64,000 nucleotides of DNA, from the NCBI GenBank assembly GCA_029262995.1, contig JAJCYH010000023.1, forward strand, positions 124,001 to 188,000, given 5' to 3'. The notes below the pieces were generated by a model. That model made no database searches, was not told the DNA's origin, and saw nothing but the letters and a program-made list of their open reading frames with translations. The stretch is from Saprospiraceae bacterium. GTDB taxonomy: Bacteria; Bacteroidota; Bacteroidia; Chitinophagales; Saprospiraceae. The stretch's first letter is position 1; each line of letters opens with the position of its first letter. Position numbers and translations under genes: made by a program. Shown piece by piece: positions 8,001-16,710 of the stretch.

Positions 8001-9191
8001 ATGAAAGTACTTTTTTATTTGCTGTTTATTTCTTTGTTTGGCCTTTGCCAAAAAAACTTCAAGGATAAATCAATAAATCAAATCTCAAGTTCAATTCTTC
8101 CGGGAGCAAATAATCTAGACCTGTACTTACCTCTCTTGAAATCAAAAAGAGTGGCCCTAGTTGTGAATCAATCCAGTAGGATTGATCAAAATCACTTGGT
8201 AGATACCTTATTATGCCTTGATATCAATATCACCAAAATATTTTCACCTGAACATGGTTTTAGAGGAGAAGCAGACGCCGGTCAAAAAGTAGATAACACC
8301 ATTGATCCAAAAACAGGGATTCCTTTAATTAGTCTTTACGGGGCAAAAAAGGCACCATCAAAGGAAGACTTAAATCAAATCGACATCATCGTCTTTGACA
8401 TTCAAGATGTAGGTGTGAGGTTCTATACATACATTTCTACATTACACTTTATATTACAAACGGCTAATGACAATGAAATTCCAGTTATCATTCTAGATCG
8501 ACCGAATCCAAATATCCACTATATTGACGGGCCCGTACTCCAGGATTCCTTTAAGAGTTTTGTTGGAATGCATAATATACCTGTTGTATATGGTATGACA
8601 ATTGGCGAATATGGCATGATGATAAAAGGAGAAAAATGGATTGAAAGCTCTAGCAATCTTATTATTGAAGTTATCCCTTGTACAAATTACAATCGAGCAA
8701 GTAAATATATTTTACCTGTAAAACCTTCTCCTAATTTAACCAATCAAAACTCAATTCTTCATTATCCAAGTCTATGTTTTTTTGAACCCACAACCTATTC
8801 CATTGGAAGAGGGACAAACATGCCATTCGAAGTATTAGGGCATCCATCACTTCTTGACCACGAATTCAGCTTTACACCAATTTCTAGCCCTGGTGCTCGA
8901 TCCCCAAAACATAAAGACACAGTATGCTATGGCATTGATCTTAGGCATACATCCGCAAATGAAAAGGGATTGAATCTTGCTTGGTTAATCAAGTACTATC
9001 AAATTAGCAAGGACTCAAATTTACCTTTCTTTACGAATGAAAGATTCTTTGATCTTCTAGCAGGAAGTGATCAATTGAGACGTCAATTGTTGCTAGGTAA
9101 AAGCGAGGAAGAAATCAAAAACAGCTGGCAAGTAGACCTTGCAAAATTTAAGGAGATACGAAAAAAATATCTGCTCTATCCAGAGCATTAA
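8001..9191 (+). CDS. namZ: NamZ-like exo-beta-N-acetylmuramidase (DUF1343)
   Basis: Family DUF1343/YbbC, whose characterised Bacillus member NamZ removes N-acetylmuramic acid from the non-reducing end of peptidoglycan fragments; probably periplasmic here. Visible signature blocks are VALVVNQSSRI, IFSPEHGFRGEADAGQ, VFDIQDVGVRFYTYI and ILDRPNPN. I chose ATG at 8001, which gives a hydrophobic export signal at once (MKVLFYLLFISLFGLC); the alternative at 7977 adds eight residues before it. A lipobox is not clear because leucine precedes the cysteine. The 3' end overlaps the convergent HhH gene by four bases. Confidence 0.9.
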   Translation: MKVLFYLLFISLFGLCQKNFKDKSINQISSSILPGANNLDLYLPLLKSKRVALVVNQSSRIDQNHLVDTLLCLDINITKIFSPEHGFRGEADAGQKVDNTIDPKTGIPLISLYGAKKAPSKEDLNQIDIIVFDIQDVGVRFYTYISTLHFILQTANDNEIPVIILDRPNPNIHYIDGPVLQDSFKSFVGMHNIPVVYGMTIGEYGMMIKGEKWIESSSNLIIEVIPCTNYNRASKYILPVKPSPNLTNQNSILHYPSLCFFEPTTYSIGRGTNMPFEVLGHPSLLDHEFSFTPISSPGARSPKHKDTVCYGIDLRHTSANEKGLNLAWLIKYYQISKDSNLPFFTNERFFDLLAGSDQLRRQLLLGKSEEEIKNSWQVDLAKFKEIRKKYLLYPEH

Positions 9192-11260
9192 AACTGAAAT
9201 CTTAACTGAAGTGACACATCCGTTTTCGTGTCACTATCAATATGACTGTTTGCAGATCCAAAAAAATCCCTATCTATTAAATGTGTTCGTGACAAACGGA
9301 ATTCAATCATTATAGATAAGTTAAGCTTGAACCTAAGGTTTAAATAATAACGAAACCCTTGACCAGAATAAGCTGGAATTGAGAATTCGTTCAGCAGTGA
9401 ATTTTCATAAGCATATATTCTGCTGTCAAAATCATCAGTATCAAAAAGGGCGATTCTTGAAGTAAAGGAAACAGGCGATGTAATGTTTCTGTAGATAAAA
9501 TCCTGAAATATTAAAATCCCAAAAGACGTTTTTTGACTATTGGAAAATGATATTAACTCTAGCCTTGTTCTTGATTCAAATGATTTAGTAGGGTAGTGAC
9601 GTACATTCAGTCGTAACTTATGTCGAGACTGTGACTGAACTTTCACAATTGGATTTTTTGCCAATGACATATTCTCCAATTTTTCCTCGTACAAATACTG
9701 TATGTAAATGTTTATTTTCCGTTTAACATTGTAATTGCATTTTAAGAGAAATTCTTTTCCTCCTGATAATTGAGAAACAGTACTTCTAATCCATGGATGT
9801 CTCCAGAAATCGGCATAACCATTCATCGACAAATAGTTATTTAAGGACAACGAGAAACCTAAATAAATACCTTTCTCGTTATTGACACCAGTCGTTTCGC
9901 CATGAGCATTAGGCATCAAGGCATTATAGTTTCTTGCATAATATCTGTGAAGCACACTTATGGTAGCATCTTTGTCAATGCTTATTAATAACCCAGCAAT
10001 ATTTGCCATACCGTACTTTAAGGAATAAGCCGTTTCTCCAAATAAATTAAGGTTATTCAGGCGAACATTATAATCAATGGACACATTGCTCAAATCTGTT
10101 CCACTAAATCTAAATAGATTATATATATTTTCTTTGCGTGCTAGACCAGGATTAAATTTATGATGAACAGCATTTAATGCTACGTGGTATTGAGATCCAA
10201 TAAACTTCAGTCGTGATCCATACGCCAATAAGACTAATGATTTTTTATCCGCCAACTCTTCCACTGTTCTATGATTGCCTGTGTTTTGGAAACTGCTAAC
10301 AAATTCATTGGTTATATTCACTTGAGAAGAATCATACAAAATGTTTCCATCACGATTAGACTTACTTACAAACGCACTGTATTCCATAAATCTATTCAGG
10401 CTAATGCTTGTAGCTACTCCTCTATAATTGGCATTCTCATTTATTGAATTATAAGCCTTTATATATCTTCCTCCCTTGATTACATTATTTACAATTGAAC
10501 TCTTTCCTGTTGAAAAGTCTGAATGATAAATAAGACCTTGACCAGCACTTATTGAAAAGTCACCTACAATTAGGTCTTTAATTCTATTCGAATAATTTTT
10601 AAGATGCATATGAAAACTTTGGTAGTCAAAACCTAAACTTTTAAAATTATTGCCAAACTTCTCTCCCGCATCCTTTTCTAAAATAAAGCCTAGCTGCATT
10701 TTATTTTGATAGGAATGCCTAAACTTTACAAAAAACTTATTCGAATCTCCTAAGTATGATGGAGGACTATTGTTCTGACTCAAGAATCCTCTTTGTTTTT
10801 CTAAACCACGGGACCACTTAAGATATATTTCATTTTTCCCTTCACGAAGCATGTTGCTAATGGTATGAGGCTTAGCTATACTTTCATTTACAACAACAAA
10901 ATTTCTTATTTTCTGAATATCATTAAGGCTAAAGCTATTAATAGATTGTAATTCTTCGATGCTGATGAGGGGTCCAAAATCATGAATATGTTGTAACATT
11001 TCTGAAATCTGAAGATCCGTGAAAATGCCAATTTCTTCTAGATCTTCATGGCCTGCTTTATTTAAGTCCAGCGGAAAACTATAATAGGACTCAAGACTTT
11101 CGTTTAGAATTAATAAATCGGAAGCTATGATATCATCATTTAATTTATCATCAAGCAGTTCATTAGTTATTGAAGAAAACGTCTGAGCAAAACCATCCAA
11201 TGAACTTGTTAATAATATAAGTAAGCCAAGCCAGTGTATCATTTTGCAAACTTCATTCAC
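9188..11260 (-). CDS. Helix-hairpin-helix domain protein with outer-membrane barrel-like body
   Basis: Exported protein of about 690 residues. After a signal peptide (LGLLILLTSSLDGFAQ) come one or two helix-hairpin-helix units of the ComEA type near residues 55-130 (LDLNKAGHEDLEEIGIF, ISIEELQSINSFS). The rest is rich in alternating hydrophobic and aromatic beta strands and ends in QLRFQF, a typical last outer-membrane strand. This combination is a recurrent Bacteroidota family without assigned role; DNA binding at the cell surface is a guess from the HhH units. The start is GTG at 11260, overlapping the upstream stop as GTGA; ATG at 11242, directly before the signal peptide, is an equally good choice. 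Confidence 0.75.
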   Translation of the reverse strand: MNEVCKMIHWLGLLILLTSSLDGFAQTFSSITNELLDDKLNDDIIASDLLILNESLESYYSFPLDLNKAGHEDLEEIGIFTDLQISEMLQHIHDFGPLISIEELQSINSFSLNDIQKIRNFVVVNESIAKPHTISNMLREGKNEIYLKWSRGLEKQRGFLSQNNSPPSYLGDSNKFFVKFRHSYQNKMQLGFILEKDAGEKFGNNFKSLGFDYQSFHMHLKNYSNRIKDLIVGDFSISAGQGLIYHSDFSTGKSSIVNNVIKGGRYIKAYNSINENANYRGVATSISLNRFMEYSAFVSKSNRDGNILYDSSQVNITNEFVSSFQNTGNHRTVEELADKKSLVLLAYGSRLKFIGSQYHVALNAVHHKFNPGLARKENIYNLFRFSGTDLSNVSIDYNVRLNNLNLFGETAYSLKYGMANIAGLLISIDKDATISVLHRYYARNYNALMPNAHGETTGVNNEKGIYLGFSLSLNNYLSMNGYADFWRHPWIRSTVSQLSGGKEFLLKCNYNVKRKINIYIQYLYEEKLENMSLAKNPIVKVQSQSRHKLRLNVRHYPTKSFESRTRLELISFSNSQKTSFGILIFQDFIYRNITSPVSFTSRIALFDTDDFDSRIYAYENSLLNEFSIPAYSGQGFRYYLNLRFKLNLSIMIEFRLSRTHLIDRDFFGSANSHIDSDTKTDVSLQLRFQF

Positions 11261-12771
11261 GAATCATTTTCTTTAATTTCAAGATATCTTTCTACAGATA
11301 TATTAAATTTCAAGCTGTTCATCCATTTGCTAAAATCATAATAGTAGAAAGTGACTTTTTCATATGGAGTCCTGCGCAACAGTTCAAATTTATCTACCAA
11401 TTCTGAAATGTCATCTTTAAGCCCAAAATTATGTGCCCTAACTCCTTTCCGTAAAAAGACCAACAGGATTTCAACCGACCTAGTCATGCTATCTTGTGCC
11501 AAAAACGCATTCCTTACATTAACTATGTTATTCTCAACATACATTAGATTATTCAATCTGTAGTGACTCATTAAATGCAATAATCTAGCATACAGGATTA
11601 AACCCTTGTTTTTAATGTCGACAGTGTATTGCATTAATTTATGGCAATATTCAATGGCTTCATCATACTGCCCTTGATCAGAACATATACATGCTTTTGT
11701 AAACCACAGCTGAGCTCTTAATTGTGAATCACTCATTGAATCTATAGCATTATATTGATACATCAATTCTGTTACAAGTTCATACGCTTGTTTAAGTTTA
11801 TTCTGAAAGATAAATAGTTGAACTCTATACAATTCATAAAACCTAATTCGTAAGAACATGTCATTTATACTTTCTGAATTGGAATAGTTGCCTAATCTTT
11901 TTTCATATGTCTCAAGCCAATATTGCATACGTGAGATATCATTCAGGGCTTTGCAAATTCTAAGTATTAATTCAAATAAATCATATTCTCTTACTGCTGT
12001 AGATACAGTTTTACTGTCTTTTAAATTTTCATAAGCCCAAAGGCTATATCTGTAAGCCAAACGATCTTTAAAACATGCATGATTATGAAGGGCAAGCTGA
12101 TAGTTAATATTGTAACTATCTAAAGCTGATTGTGGGATAACATCATTTATTTTCAATCTTTCCTTCATAACTAAACTGCGCAGATATTTTTCTCTATTGT
12201 TTTTGGAATAGCCGATTTCAAGAAATTCTTGTTTGGTCAAATCATATCCACTGATGAAATAACCAGCAGCAGATTGATTAAATCCTGATAAATCATCAAT
12301 TGGCGTGTAGTCTTCAAAAATTTGTGACTCCCATTGAATCTTACTTGCCTTTTCTTCTATCAAATATTTCATTTGATGATTTTCTTCTGTATTATAATTA
12401 TGACATTTATTTAGCAATTGTAAACTTTCATTATAAAGTGCTTTAATTCGTAATATTTCTGCAAAGTCCATATACTCCCTTAATTCAATTTCATCTAGTT
12501 TTTTTGCGTAAAGCAACCTTAGACTTATCAATATTTGAGAAAAAAGATGTCTTTTTAAATTGCTGAATTGTTGAGCATTAGTAAACCGCATTCTTTTTTG
12601 TAATTCGATATCATTTATTTCATTTTTTGACTCTATAAGTTTAAATAATAGCAAAGTCTTACTATCATTATTACTCTCCAGCCTATTGAAATACAGGGAA
12701 AAATGACGCTTTTCTGGTTTGGAAAGACGTTTGATTAATAATATTAGACTTTTAGATTTCGATATAGGCAT
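11257..12771 (-). CDS. Uncharacterised helical-repeat (TPR-like) protein
   Basis: I do not recognise a named family. The protein (about 504 residues) has no signal peptide or membrane span. It begins with a short basic helical region (SKSLILLIKRLSKPEKRHF) that looks like a small winged-helix or helical cap, and the rest is alpha-helical with irregular TPR-like units (AKIQ..., KACICSDQGQYDEAIEYCHK, ARLLHLMSHYRLNNL). Similar proteins occur across Bacteroidota and are usually annotated hypothetical. ATG at 12771 is preferred; an ATG at 12789 would add six residues. It is the first gene of a pair with the HhH outer-membrane protein, joined by a four-base overlap, so a shared role is plausible. 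Confidence 0.7.
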   Translation of the reverse strand: MPISKSKSLILLIKRLSKPEKRHFSLYFNRLESNNDSKTLLLFKLIESKNEINDIELQKRMRFTNAQQFSNLKRHLFSQILISLRLLYAKKLDEIELREYMDFAEILRIKALYNESLQLLNKCHNYNTEENHQMKYLIEEKASKIQWESQIFEDYTPIDDLSGFNQSAAGYFISGYDLTKQEFLEIGYSKNNREKYLRSLVMKERLKINDVIPQSALDSYNINYQLALHNHACFKDRLAYRYSLWAYENLKDSKTVSTAVREYDLFELILRICKALNDISRMQYWLETYEKRLGNYSNSESINDMFLRIRFYELYRVQLFIFQNKLKQAYELVTELMYQYNAIDSMSDSQLRAQLWFTKACICSDQGQYDEAIEYCHKLMQYTVDIKNKGLILYARLLHLMSHYRLNNLMYVENNIVNVRNAFLAQDSMTRSVEILLVFLRKGVRAHNFGLKDDISELVDKFELLRRTPYEKVTFYYYDFSKWMNSLKFNISVERYLEIKENDS

Positions 12772-12905
12772 AACATAATTTAGGCACATTAAATATTGAT
12801 ATACAAATAATTATAGACTAAATATACACTCTAGATATAACATAATTCAATTATAATAATTTTTAATATGTTAGAATTCAGCTTTTTTTGTTGAAAAATA
12901 AAGAA

Positions 12906-13940
12906 ATGGCTAAAAAATTAAAATTGGAATACATCTGGTTGGATGGTGGAAAACCAACACAGATGATGAGAAGCAAAACTAAAGTAATAGATGCTGACAA
13001 ATACAAAGGAAGTCCTGACGATTTGCCACTATGGTCATTTGATGGTTCATCTACCAATCAAGCATCTGGGAGTTCTTCTGATTGCCTCCTTAAGCCTGTA
13101 AGAGTATTTACAGATCCTTTTAGATCATATAGTCTATTGGTAATGTGTGAAGTACTAAATGCAGATGGTACTCCTCATCCAACCAACGGAAGAGCAACAA
13201 TTGACGATAATGATAATGACTTTTGGTTTGGATTTGAGCAAGAGTATACTTTTTGGGACCTAGATCATCACACACCTCTTGGATTTCCAGCGAGTGGCTA
13301 TTACCCACCTCCTCAAGGACCATATTATTGTTCTGTAGGTGCTGAATTTACAGTCGGTAGAGAAATGGCAGATCGCCACCTCGATCTTTGCATTGACGCT
13401 GACATTAATATCGAGGGTGTTAATGCGGAAGTAATGAAAGGACAATGGGAGTATCAGATATTTGCAAAAGGTGCAAAAGAAGCAGGAGACCAGACTTGGG
13501 TTGCAAGATATATCATGGAAAGGGTAGGAGAAGAATATGGTGTAAGAATAAACTTGGACCCTAAACCTGTACAAGGTGACTGGAATGGCTCAGGAATGCA
13601 TGCTAACTTTTCTAACACAGTATTAAGGACATCGGGGGATAAAGCAAAATTTGAGGAAATATGTGAATATTTTAGACCTAAAAAAGCGATAGAAGCCGCT
13701 ATTCTTGTATATGGAGCTGATAACGATAAGCGATTGACAGGCAATCATGAAACACAAGCCATAGATAAGTTTTCATATGGTGTCTCCGATCGAGGAGCAT
13801 CCATTAGGATTCCTATCGCTGCTGTAGAAAATGGATGGAAAGGCTGGTTAGAGGATAGAAGACCTGCCTCAAATGCTGATCCATACAAAGTGGCATCTGT
13901 AGTTGTTAAAACTGTAAAAGGTGGATTTGTGAAAAAATAA
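12906..13940 (+). CDS. glnII: Glutamine synthetase type II (eukaryotic-like)
   Basis: Makes glutamine from glutamate, ammonia and ATP. The short length (344 residues) and motifs are those of GSII, the eukaryotic-type enzyme, not GSI or the 700-residue GSIII. Visible blocks are PLWSFDGSSTNQA (the GSII start motif), WFGFEQEYTFW, GQWEYQIF, and the C-terminal NHETQAIDKFSYGVSDRGAS with ASIRIP. There is no adenylylation-site context as in GSI. I chose ATG at 12906 (MAKKLKLEYIW); a TTG at 12888 in the same frame adds six residues. A terminator follows, so the gene is probably monocistronic. Confidence 0.95.
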   Translation: MAKKLKLEYIWLDGGKPTQMMRSKTKVIDADKYKGSPDDLPLWSFDGSSTNQASGSSSDCLLKPVRVFTDPFRSYSLLVMCEVLNADGTPHPTNGRATIDDNDNDFWFGFEQEYTFWDLDHHTPLGFPASGYYPPPQGPYYCSVGAEFTVGREMADRHLDLCIDADINIEGVNAEVMKGQWEYQIFAKGAKEAGDQTWVARYIMERVGEEYGVRINLDPKPVQGDWNGSGMHANFSNTVLRTSGDKAKFEEICEYFRPKKAIEAAILVYGADNDKRLTGNHETQAIDKFSYGVSDRGASIRIPIAAVENGWKGWLEDRRPASNADPYKVASVVVKTVKGGFVKK

Positions 13941-13958
13941 TACGACTAATAATTCTCT

Positions 13959-13994
13959 AAAGCCTGCTTGATTATATAAGATGGAGCAGGCTTT
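13959..13994. terminator. Terminator after glutamine synthetase
   Basis: A perfect 10-bp stem AAAGCCTGCT (13959-13968) and AGCAGGCTTT (13985-13994) with a 16-base loop, ending in TTT then CTCTT. It lies between convergent genes and can end transcription from both sides. Confidence 0.75.
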
Positions 13995-13997
13995 CTC

Positions 13998-14219
13998 TTA
14001 ATCAATTGAGTTGTCTGTTCTACTGATGTAAAAAATTACCATACCTCCAAAGATCATAACAAGTCGAATAACAAATGCTGGCACAGAACCAAAATTGTCA
14101 ATAAAGCTGAGGAAAGTAAACCTAAGTCCACCTCCAAACAAATATAAGATCATTGACATAAAGCCAAAGAAAAAAAGCAGAAAGCCAATAATAGTAAAAA
14201 TATTTTTCTTAGTCATCAA
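13998..14219 (-). CDS. Small two-span membrane protein
   Basis: A 73-residue protein with two predicted transmembrane helices (IFTIIGFLLFFFGFMSMILY and FVIRLVMIFGGMVIFYI) joined by a short loop with the sequence FGSVPAF. It is short but its composition, start at ATG and position between two terminated genes make it a likely real gene; comparable two-span proteins are common in Bacteroidota. No function can be given. Confidence 0.6.
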   Translation of the reverse strand: MMTKKNIFTIIGFLLFFFGFMSMILYLFGGGLRFTFLSFIDNFGSVPAFVIRLVMIFGGMVIFYISRTDNSID

Positions 14220-14335
14220 TTATATTTTTTGTGGGCTTGACAGCAAATCGCCAAGGAAGTTTGCAATATAATTTAATGGGCTGTATTTTGCATGAAAATT
14301 TTCATTTCATTCACTTTACTACAGGGATAAGCTAA

Positions 14336-15184
14336 ATGATCAAATTAATCGAATGTCCAAGAGATGCTATGCAAGGAATCGTCGAGTACATTCCGAGTTC
14401 ATTAAAGATTAATTACATAAATCATTTACTTAAGGTTGGCTTTCATACCATCGATTTCGGAAGCTTTGTTTCTCCTAAAGCCATTCCTCAAATGAGGGAT
14501 ACAGCGGAGGTTTTAAAAGGACTGAACCTATCCAATTCCAAAACAAAACTATTGGCGATAGTCGCAAATGCCAGAGGAGCTAAAAACGCTTGTGAATTTG
14601 AAGAAATTTCATATTTAGGCTATCCATTTTCAATCTCAGAAACATTTCAATTAAGAAATACAAATGCTACAATTCTTGAATCCTTAGAAAGGGTAGAAGA
14701 TATTCAAAGTTACTGTAAGAAACACAATAAAGAACTTGTGATTTATATTTCAATGGGATTTGGCAATCCATATAGTGACCCTTGGAATGTTGACATATGC
14801 CAGGAATGGGTAAATAAACTTGCTGCTAAGGAAATTAAGCATATTGCTCTATCCGATACCATTGGCGTAGCAGATCCTAATAGCATCTCTTACTTATTTG
14901 AGAATCTGATTCCTCCGTACCCCGATGTTGAATTCGGTGCTCATCTTCATACCAGAGCAGATAATTGGAAAGAAAAAGTAGAAGCTGCCTACAACAATGG
15001 TTGTAGGCGATTTGATGGTGCTCTAAAAGGCTATGGTGGATGCCCGATGGCAAAAGACGAACTGACAGGAAATATGCCAACCGAAAATTTGATTTCCTAT
15101 TTTAATGAGATATCAAATGAGTTTCAAATTGATCATGCTGCATTCATTGAAGCCATGCAATACTCTTCGAAAGTATTTTTGTAA
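14336..15184 (+). CDS. mvaB: Hydroxymethylglutaryl-CoA lyase
   Basis: Cleaves HMG-CoA to acetoacetate and acetyl-CoA, a step of leucine degradation and ketone-body metabolism. The HMGL-like TIM barrel starts with the signature ECPRDAMQG (substrate and metal-binding region) and carries TIDFGSFVSPKAIPQM, ISMGFGNPYSDP, the metal-binding histidines in EFGAHLHTR, and the active-site-loop cysteine in GYGGCPMAKDELTGN. Length 282 is usual. It stands alone here; other leucine-catabolism genes are not in the window. Upstream, TTTG at about 14260 and TATTTTG 23 bases later resemble a promoter, but the -7 box is off by one base. Confidence 0.92.
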   Translation: MIKLIECPRDAMQGIVEYIPSSLKINYINHLLKVGFHTIDFGSFVSPKAIPQMRDTAEVLKGLNLSNSKTKLLAIVANARGAKNACEFEEISYLGYPFSISETFQLRNTNATILESLERVEDIQSYCKKHNKELVIYISMGFGNPYSDPWNVDICQEWVNKLAAKEIKHIALSDTIGVADPNSISYLFENLIPPYPDVEFGAHLHTRADNWKEKVEAAYNNGCRRFDGALKGYGGCPMAKDELTGNMPTENLISYFNEISNEFQIDHAAFIEAMQYSSKVFL

Positions 15185-15266
15185 TTAACGAATTGTAATA
15201 CTAGAATGATATTTTGTTAATATCTATTGTTATTTTCACTTCTAGCAAATCATTTAAACTTAAATC

Positions 15267-15767
15267 GTGTTGTTTAGAAATAAGGCAGAATTTAAATCCG
15301 TGTTTGAAGCCTATTACAACCCATTATGTAATTTTATAAAGAGGCTTGGAAATGACAACACATTGGCTGAGGATGTAGTACAAGATGTCTTTTTGCATTT
15401 GTGGAAAACAAGGCAACAATATAACCAGGATACGGATATTAAATCTTTGCTTTTCCAAGCTTCTAAACACAAGCTTTTTGAATACCTTAGAAAGGATAAA
15501 GCTTATGAAAAACATTTGCAAAACTTCAATGGGAATCAAGATTTAAGTGCTGACGAAGACCAACTCGCTGAAAGTTTGCTCAAGCTTGAAAAAATTAATC
15601 AATCGCTACGACATTTGCCTACCAAATGCCGGCTTGTATTTGAAATGCACAAGTTTAAAGGCTTAACTTACAGCGAAATTGCAGAGATAAATAATATCTC
15701 GATTAAAACCGTAGAAAATCATATGTTAAAGGCCATAAAAATTCTTAGAACTTTATTGACAAACTGA
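15267..15767 (+). CDS. ECF sigma factor (FecI-like)
   Basis: Extracytoplasmic-function sigma factor of 166 residues. Sigma region 2 is seen in YYNPLCNFIKRLGN...AEDVVQDVFLHLW and region 4 in LPTKCRLVFEMHKFKGLTY followed by the helix-turn-helix EIAEINNISIKTVENHM. It directs RNA polymerase to a small regulon when released by the FecR-like anti-sigma encoded 13 bases downstream. The start is GTG at 15267 followed at once by TTG, so either may be used. First gene of a sigma, anti-sigma, TonB receptor, DUF4249 cluster. Confidence 0.93.
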   Translation: MLFRNKAEFKSVFEAYYNPLCNFIKRLGNDNTLAEDVVQDVFLHLWKTRQQYNQDTDIKSLLFQASKHKLFEYLRKDKAYEKHLQNFNGNQDLSADEDQLAESLLKLEKINQSLRHLPTKCRLVFEMHKFKGLTYSEIAEINNISIKTVENHMLKAIKILRTLLTN

Positions 15768-15780
15768 AAAGGGAATTTGA

Positions 15781-16710
15781 ATGAATATCGATAAACTGAT
15801 ACTTAAATTATTAAATAAATCCAATAGCCTAGAAGAATTTGAAACCCTAGAAGCTTGGAAGCAAGAATCAGAAAGTAATATTGCACTTTTAGAACTATTG
15901 AACATGAAATCCGACGAAACAGAATATACAAAATACAACGTAAAAAATGCTTGGAACAAAGTATCAGCTAGACTTGGGTTCATTAATTTTTCTAAATCAT
16001 TAAAATGGATCCTAGCAAGTGCAGCCTTTATTGCCATTATTATAAGCTTATACTACTTTAATGGTCAAAGCAAAAGTCTACCGGTCTTTCAGTCCGATGA
16101 AAAGGTAAATCATTTTGTACTTCAAGATAATTCTGAAGTTTGGCTAAACAACAACTCGCTATTGGCTCATTTAGAAGATTTTGAGATTTCCAGAATGGTT
16201 TCCTTGGAGGGAGAAGCATTTTTCGAAATTGAGCACAATACTGCTAATCCTTTTATAATCGAACTAAATAATAACGAGTTTATCAAAGTTATTGGCACTA
16301 GCTTTAAACTGGTTAATGATGCAAGTAATTTTGATTTGATACTATATACTGGTAAGTTAGAACTTCATGCTTTAAATCGTATCATTAATCTGGAGCAAGG
16401 GGATAGAATCACAAGAGTTAACGGTTCATACGTAAAGTTAAAAGACAGAGACTTCAACGCATCTTCATGGAAAACTGACGAATTATTGTTTGACAACACA
16501 TCCTTTCCTGATGTAATCAAAGATCTTGAAAATCATTTCCATATTAATATTCAGATAAATGATGAAATTAATTATGCTAACTGTAGTCTATATGCAAAGT
16601 ACAAAAATCAGTCATTAGACTCCATCCTAGAAGAGTTAGTTAAGATATGGAACATGAAATTCAGCAATACTTCTGAAGGTATAATGATTGATTATTTAAG
16701 TTGTCAATAA
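15781..16710 (+). CDS. FecR-family anti-sigma factor
   Basis: Inner-membrane anti-sigma factor (309 residues). The N-terminal cytoplasmic part (1-75) holds the sigma-binding region, residues about 77-97 form the single transmembrane helix (WILASAAFIAIIISLYYF), and the periplasmic part has the FecR domain (LQDNSEVWLNNNSLL, VSLEGEAFFEIEHN, FIKVIGTSFKL) and a C-terminal DUF4974-type region (LLFDNTSFPDVIKDLENHF). It relays a signal from the STN domain of the TonB receptor encoded next; the two genes overlap by 10 bases. Confidence 0.93.
   Translation: MNIDKLILKLLNKSNSLEEFETLEAWKQESESNIALLELLNMKSDETEYTKYNVKNAWNKVSARLGFINFSKSLKWILASAAFIAIIISLYYFNGQSKSLPVFQSDEKVNHFVLQDNSEVWLNNNSLLAHLEDFEISRMVSLEGEAFFEIEHNTANPFIIELNNNEFIKVIGTSFKLVNDASNFDLILYTGKLELHALNRIINLEQGDRITRVNGSYVKLKDRDFNASSWKTDELLFDNTSFPDVIKDLENHFHINIQINDEINYANCSLYAKYKNQSLDSILEELVKIWNMKFSNTSEGIMIDYLSCQ

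Noticed and set aside
7877-8068. Short plus-strand frame overlapping the start of namZ
   Set aside because: No family resemblance; the signal peptide and DUF1343 body lie in the overlapping frame starting at 8001.
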